Both the position numbers and the translations under genes were made by a program. Below, one piece after another: positions 4,836 through 5,202 of a DNA stretch of 5,202 nucleotides. How positions within the stretch are numbered: position 1 is the stretch's first letter; the number at the start of each line of letters is the position of its first letter. Origin of the DNA: Candidatus Omnitrophota bacterium (lineage in GTDB: Bacteria > Omnitrophota > Gorgyraeia > Zapsychrales > Fredricksoniimonadaceae). The notes under the pieces are model-generated. The model saw only the letters and a program-made list of their open reading frames with translations, did no database searches and was not told where the DNA came from. The stretch lies in NCBI GenBank assembly GCA_016206745.1, contig JACQQW010000089.1, positions 1 through 5,202 of the forward strand, in the 5' to 3' direction.

Positions 4836-5202
4836 AAACCGGGCGGATTCCTTGATTTGAAAACCTTTTTGCTTTTCCCATCTGCGCCCCGCGCAAAATG
4901 TTCAGAGTTCCAAAAATATTCACCTGTGCATCATAGGCAGGATCTTTAATTGACATTTGAACATCTGATTGCGCTGCTAAGTGAAAAATAACATCCTTCC
5001 CTTCTGTTAGTTTTTTTACAACCTCAAAATTTCTGATATCATCCTGTATGTATTCAACTTTATCCCGGACTTTTTGCAATCTATTAACTGAAAGAACCTT
5101 TGCGCTTGAAAGATTGTCAAGAACAGTAACCTCGTGGCCTGCCTTAACTAAAGCTGCAACTAAATGGCTTCCTATAAAACCTGCTCCGCCTGTTACTAAC
5201 AC
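4801..5202 (-). CDS. NAD-dependent sugar epimerase/dehydratase, truncated N-terminal half
   Basis: An extended short-chain dehydrogenase (GalE/WbpP-like) start. VLVTGGAGFIGSHLV contains the G-x-x-G-x-x-G NAD(P)-binding loop, VLDNLSSA supplies the acidic residue after strand 2, QDDIRN is the D-x-R/x-D position and HLAAQSDVQMSIKDPAYDAQ followed by VNIFGTLNIL is characteristic of UDP-sugar epimerases. The first visible codon is GTG, matching the second or third residue of homologues, so the real start is probably just beyond the window. Homologues are about 310 residues; here similarity fades after NIFGTLNIL (about 4895-4905) and the frame stops at 4801, before the catalytic Y-x-x-x-K could occur. 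The fragment should be inactive. Its last 35 bases overlap the glycosyltransferase frame, and its GC content is lower than that of the flanking gene (about 38% over 4921-5202 against about 47% over 4621-4860, hand counts). Confidence 0.85.
   Translation of the reverse strand: MLVTGGAGFIGSHLVAALVKAGHEVTVLDNLSSAKVLSVNRLQKVRDKVEYIQDDIRNFEVVKKLTEGKDVIFHLAAQSDVQMSIKDPAYDAQVNIFGTLNILRGAQMGKAKRFSNQGIRPVYGARAFRQGIP

Noticed and set aside
4801..4870. Epimerase tail as native sequence, because KRF and VYG occur at the spacing seen in KRFVxASSxxVYG
   Set aside because: The intervening residues lack the Ser-rich strand, the frame stops soon afterwards, and the alternative frame reads as continuous glycosyltransferase. 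The match is probably coincidence, although it leaves the exact junction position uncertain.
1..5202. CRISPR array, tRNA or rRNA gene, insertion sequence or integrase
   Set aside because: I saw no regularly spaced repeats, no tRNA-like or rRNA sequence and no transposase or integrase coding on either strand.

Overview
All recognisable genes lie on the minus strand and are tightly packed, so transcription runs from high to low coordinates as one probable operon. The content is a bacterial surface-polysaccharide (capsule, O-antigen or glycoprotein-glycan) locus. No ribosomal or housekeeping marker is present, so the organism cannot be named. The mixture of gene types, the patchy base composition and a G-rich palindromic repeat inside a gene suit an uncultured Gram-negative bacterium, possibly a candidate phylum such as Omnitrophota. 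That last suggestion is a low-confidence guess.

In transcription order the window holds: (1) the N-terminal Rossmann half of a GalE-like NAD-dependent sugar epimerase/dehydratase, cut off around 4835-4904; (2) the C-terminal domain of a capsule-polysaccharide-synthase-type glycosyltransferase that lacks its usual N-terminal part; (3) a sugar-1-phosphate nucleotidyltransferase with an N-terminal CBS pair, the architecture of PtmE of the legionaminic acid pathway; (4) a RimJ/RimL/PseH-like GNAT acetyltransferase with a near-perfect ribosome binding site; (5) a stand-alone amino-acid adenylation enzyme of about 541 residues, split in two by a +1 frame difference at an 8-nt homopolymer; (6) a class I SAM-dependent methyltransferase; (7) the first 19 codons of a further gene, probably an SGNH/GDSL-type hydrolase, running off the left edge.

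A working picture (inference) is that the locus makes an activated amino sugar nucleotide, acylates or methylates it, and may attach an amino acid to the glycan through the adenylation enzyme and a carrier protein encoded outside the window.

The parts that ordinary annotation would miss are: the T8 frameshift site in the adenylation gene; a palindromic, G-quadruplex-capable repeat inserted in frame in the same gene; a 31-bp near-identical duplication linking the 3' part of the glycosyltransferase gene to the gap before the GNAT gene; and the fused epimerase/glycosyltransferase junction with a step in GC content. Together they suggest a locus remodelled by recombination, although assembly error has to be excluded for two of them. 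No gene-free stretch exceeds about 60 bases.
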